From Tepidisphaera sp. (lineage in GTDB: Bacteria; Planctomycetota; Phycisphaerae; Phycisphaerales; UBA1924): DNA of 64,000 nt. Below are positions 63,150-64,000 of this stretch, in pieces; position 1 is the stretch's first letter, and each line of letters opens with the position of its first letter. The position numbers and the translations under genes are program-made. The notes beneath the pieces were generated by a model that was not told the DNA's origin, did not search any database, and saw only the letters and a list, made by a program, of their open reading frames with translations. The stretch lies in contig WGNV01000003.1 of the NCBI GenBank assembly GCA_016124375.1, positions 1 through 64,000 on the forward strand. Direction: 5' to 3'.

Positions 63150-63850
63150 TGGAAGTGCCCAAGCCCACACATCCGACCATCGACGGGAACTACAGCCGCG
63201 ACTGGCCCGCGTACTTCGCGGCGGTGGCCAACCAGCCCCCGCGCGACACGCTGCTGCGGGCACTCGACGCGCTGGCCGCCACTGAGTTCGCGGGCGACGC
63301 CACGCCGGAGTCATGGGCCATCGACATCGCTTGTGGCGAGGGGCGTGACACCCGGGCGATGCTCGCCCGGTTCCGCGGCTGGCGGGTGTTGGCGCTGGAC
63401 GCGAGCGAGCAGGGCCTTGCATTACTGACACGCGGCTTGGCGGCAACTGACGTTGCCCGCGTCGTGACGCAGGCGTGCCCGATGGAGCGAGTCGCCACGA
63501 CACACGCCTCGCTCGGGCGCGAGCGTCGCGTGGCGCTCATCAACGCCAGTTTCGCGCTGCCCTTCTGCGAGCCCGGGGCCTTTGAACAACTCTGGGCGTG
63601 GGTGTGGGCGACGCTGTCGCCGGGCGGGTGCTTCGCGGGGCAGTTGTTCGGCGATCGCGACGAATGGGCAACAATCGACCCCCGCCGCCATCGTTCTCGG
63701 GCTCAGGTCGAGCGATTGCTGGAGGGCGTCGAGGTGGTGCACCTCGAAGAGGCCGAGAAAGACGGCCCGGACGCGATGGGGGGCACCAAGCACCACCATG
63801 TGTTTCACATCGTGGCGCGAAAGCCGCGGGGAGAAATGCCAAGACACTGA
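63149..63850 (+). CDS. Class I SAM-dependent methyltransferase (TehB-like)
   Basis: 233 residues. IDGNYSRDWPAYFAAV and WAIDIACGEGRDTRAMLARFRGWRVLALDAS form motif I and the end of strand 2; ALINASFALPFCEP and LSPGGCFAGQLFGDRDEW follow, as in TehB/YdcF-type tellurite-resistance methyltransferases. Substrate unknown; detoxification is possible. Starts 12 bases from the divergent UbiD-type gene, so the two share a promoter region. Confidence 0.85.
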   Translation: MEVPKPTHPTIDGNYSRDWPAYFAAVANQPPRDTLLRALDALAATEFAGDATPESWAIDIACGEGRDTRAMLARFRGWRVLALDASEQGLALLTRGLAATDVARVVTQACPMERVATTHASLGRERRVALINASFALPFCEPGAFEQLWAWVWATLSPGGCFAGQLFGDRDEWATIDPRRHRSRAQVERLLEGVEVVHLEEAEKDGPDAMGGTKHHHVFHIVARKPRGEMPRH

Positions 63851-63861
63851 GGGTTCACGCC

Positions 63862-63884
63862 CGGGATGAGCGAAGCGAATCCCG
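63862..63884 (+). repeat. Single REP-like hairpin
   Basis: CGGGAT / ATCCCG stem with loop GAGCGAAGCGA; same GATGAGnnnnGCGAATC core as the hairpins at 32894 and 42658, with a different stem. Just after the methyltransferase stop. Confidence 0.65.
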
Positions 63885-63914
63885 AGATCGAGTTCGTCCA
63901 GACAGAAGAGTTGA

Positions 63915-63940
63915 CCACAGAGGCACAGAGGCACAGAGAA
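63915..63940 (+). repeat. Tandem ACAGAGGC-type repeat
   Basis: CCACAGAGG, CACAGAGG, CACAGAG units, 8-base period, in the last intergenic stretch. The region 63941-64000 is purine-rich; no gene seen. Confidence 0.7.
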
Positions 63941-64000
63941 GAAGCCGGAGAAAACCAAGGCAATGATGCGCCGAGGAAGAAGAGGAAGAAGAGACCGGAA

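Overview
The window is a stretch of GC-rich bacterial chromosome that most resembles the planctomycete class Phycisphaerae. Grounds: six secreted proteins end in the same 60-residue double EF-hand (dockerin-like) module that opens CDPDVNQDG and closes GGPCP; several membrane proteins carry planctomycete-style CPxCGYDL zinc ribbons; there is a prepilin-like H-X9-DG type protein; and a mur-ddl gene block is not followed by ftsA or ftsZ. No rRNA, tRNA, CRISPR array, transposase or phage gene was found. The organism assignment is inference from these hallmarks. || Layout. 1-4096: two tandem zinc-ribbon membrane proteins (the first cut by the window edge), a small membrane protein and a secreted protein. 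4097-10180: accD, a methyltransferase, a POT-family peptide transporter, a nucleotide-sugar dehydrogenase overlapping a BtpA-family gene, and an FHA protein. 10282-17527: cardiolipin synthase, a divergent Gp5/Vgr-like plus PAAR pair, a methyltransferase, a beta-CASP nuclease and a two-domain glycosyltransferase. 17537-24107 (minus strand): citrate synthase, a halogenase-like flavoprotein, sugar ABC substrate-binding protein and permease without an ATPase, and a prepilin-like protein. 24612-28477: a large dockerin-type protein and a secreted phosphodiesterase. 28598-34608 (minus): greA and murC-murB-ddl-FtsQ-like-membrane protein. 34681-38998: Nudix hydrolase and the NfeD-NfeD-flotillin membrane operon. 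39272-41506: an orphan gene, then pnuC-nadR (NAD salvage, long overlap). 41532-47716: purE-purK, trpC with a redoxin-like protein, a CPBP protease whose start codon overlaps that of trpC, and psuG. 48029-57249: five dockerin-module secreted proteins and one PEP-CTERM-like protein in a row. 57359-63850: zinc-ribbon protein, response regulator, dacB, UbiD-type decarboxylase and a methyltransferase. || Themes. Central metabolism (fatty acid, TCA, purine, tryptophan, NAD, pseudouridine), peptidoglycan assembly and a rich secreted or surface repertoire are interleaved in short operons with 4-base ATGA/GTGA overlaps. The less expected content is non-coding: REP/BIME-like paired hairpins inside two operons, a 34-bp CTTCGTC-rich element in three copies, a GGCAYTRG repeat that supplies stop codons of two convergent genes, an inverted pair of identical terminators, three 11-bp direct repeats abutting a promoter, and a recurrent TAnnnT hexamer 5-9 bases ahead of start codons that lack a Shine-Dalgarno sequence, suggesting leaderless transcripts. 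All functional calls rest on reading motifs by eye; no database search was possible.
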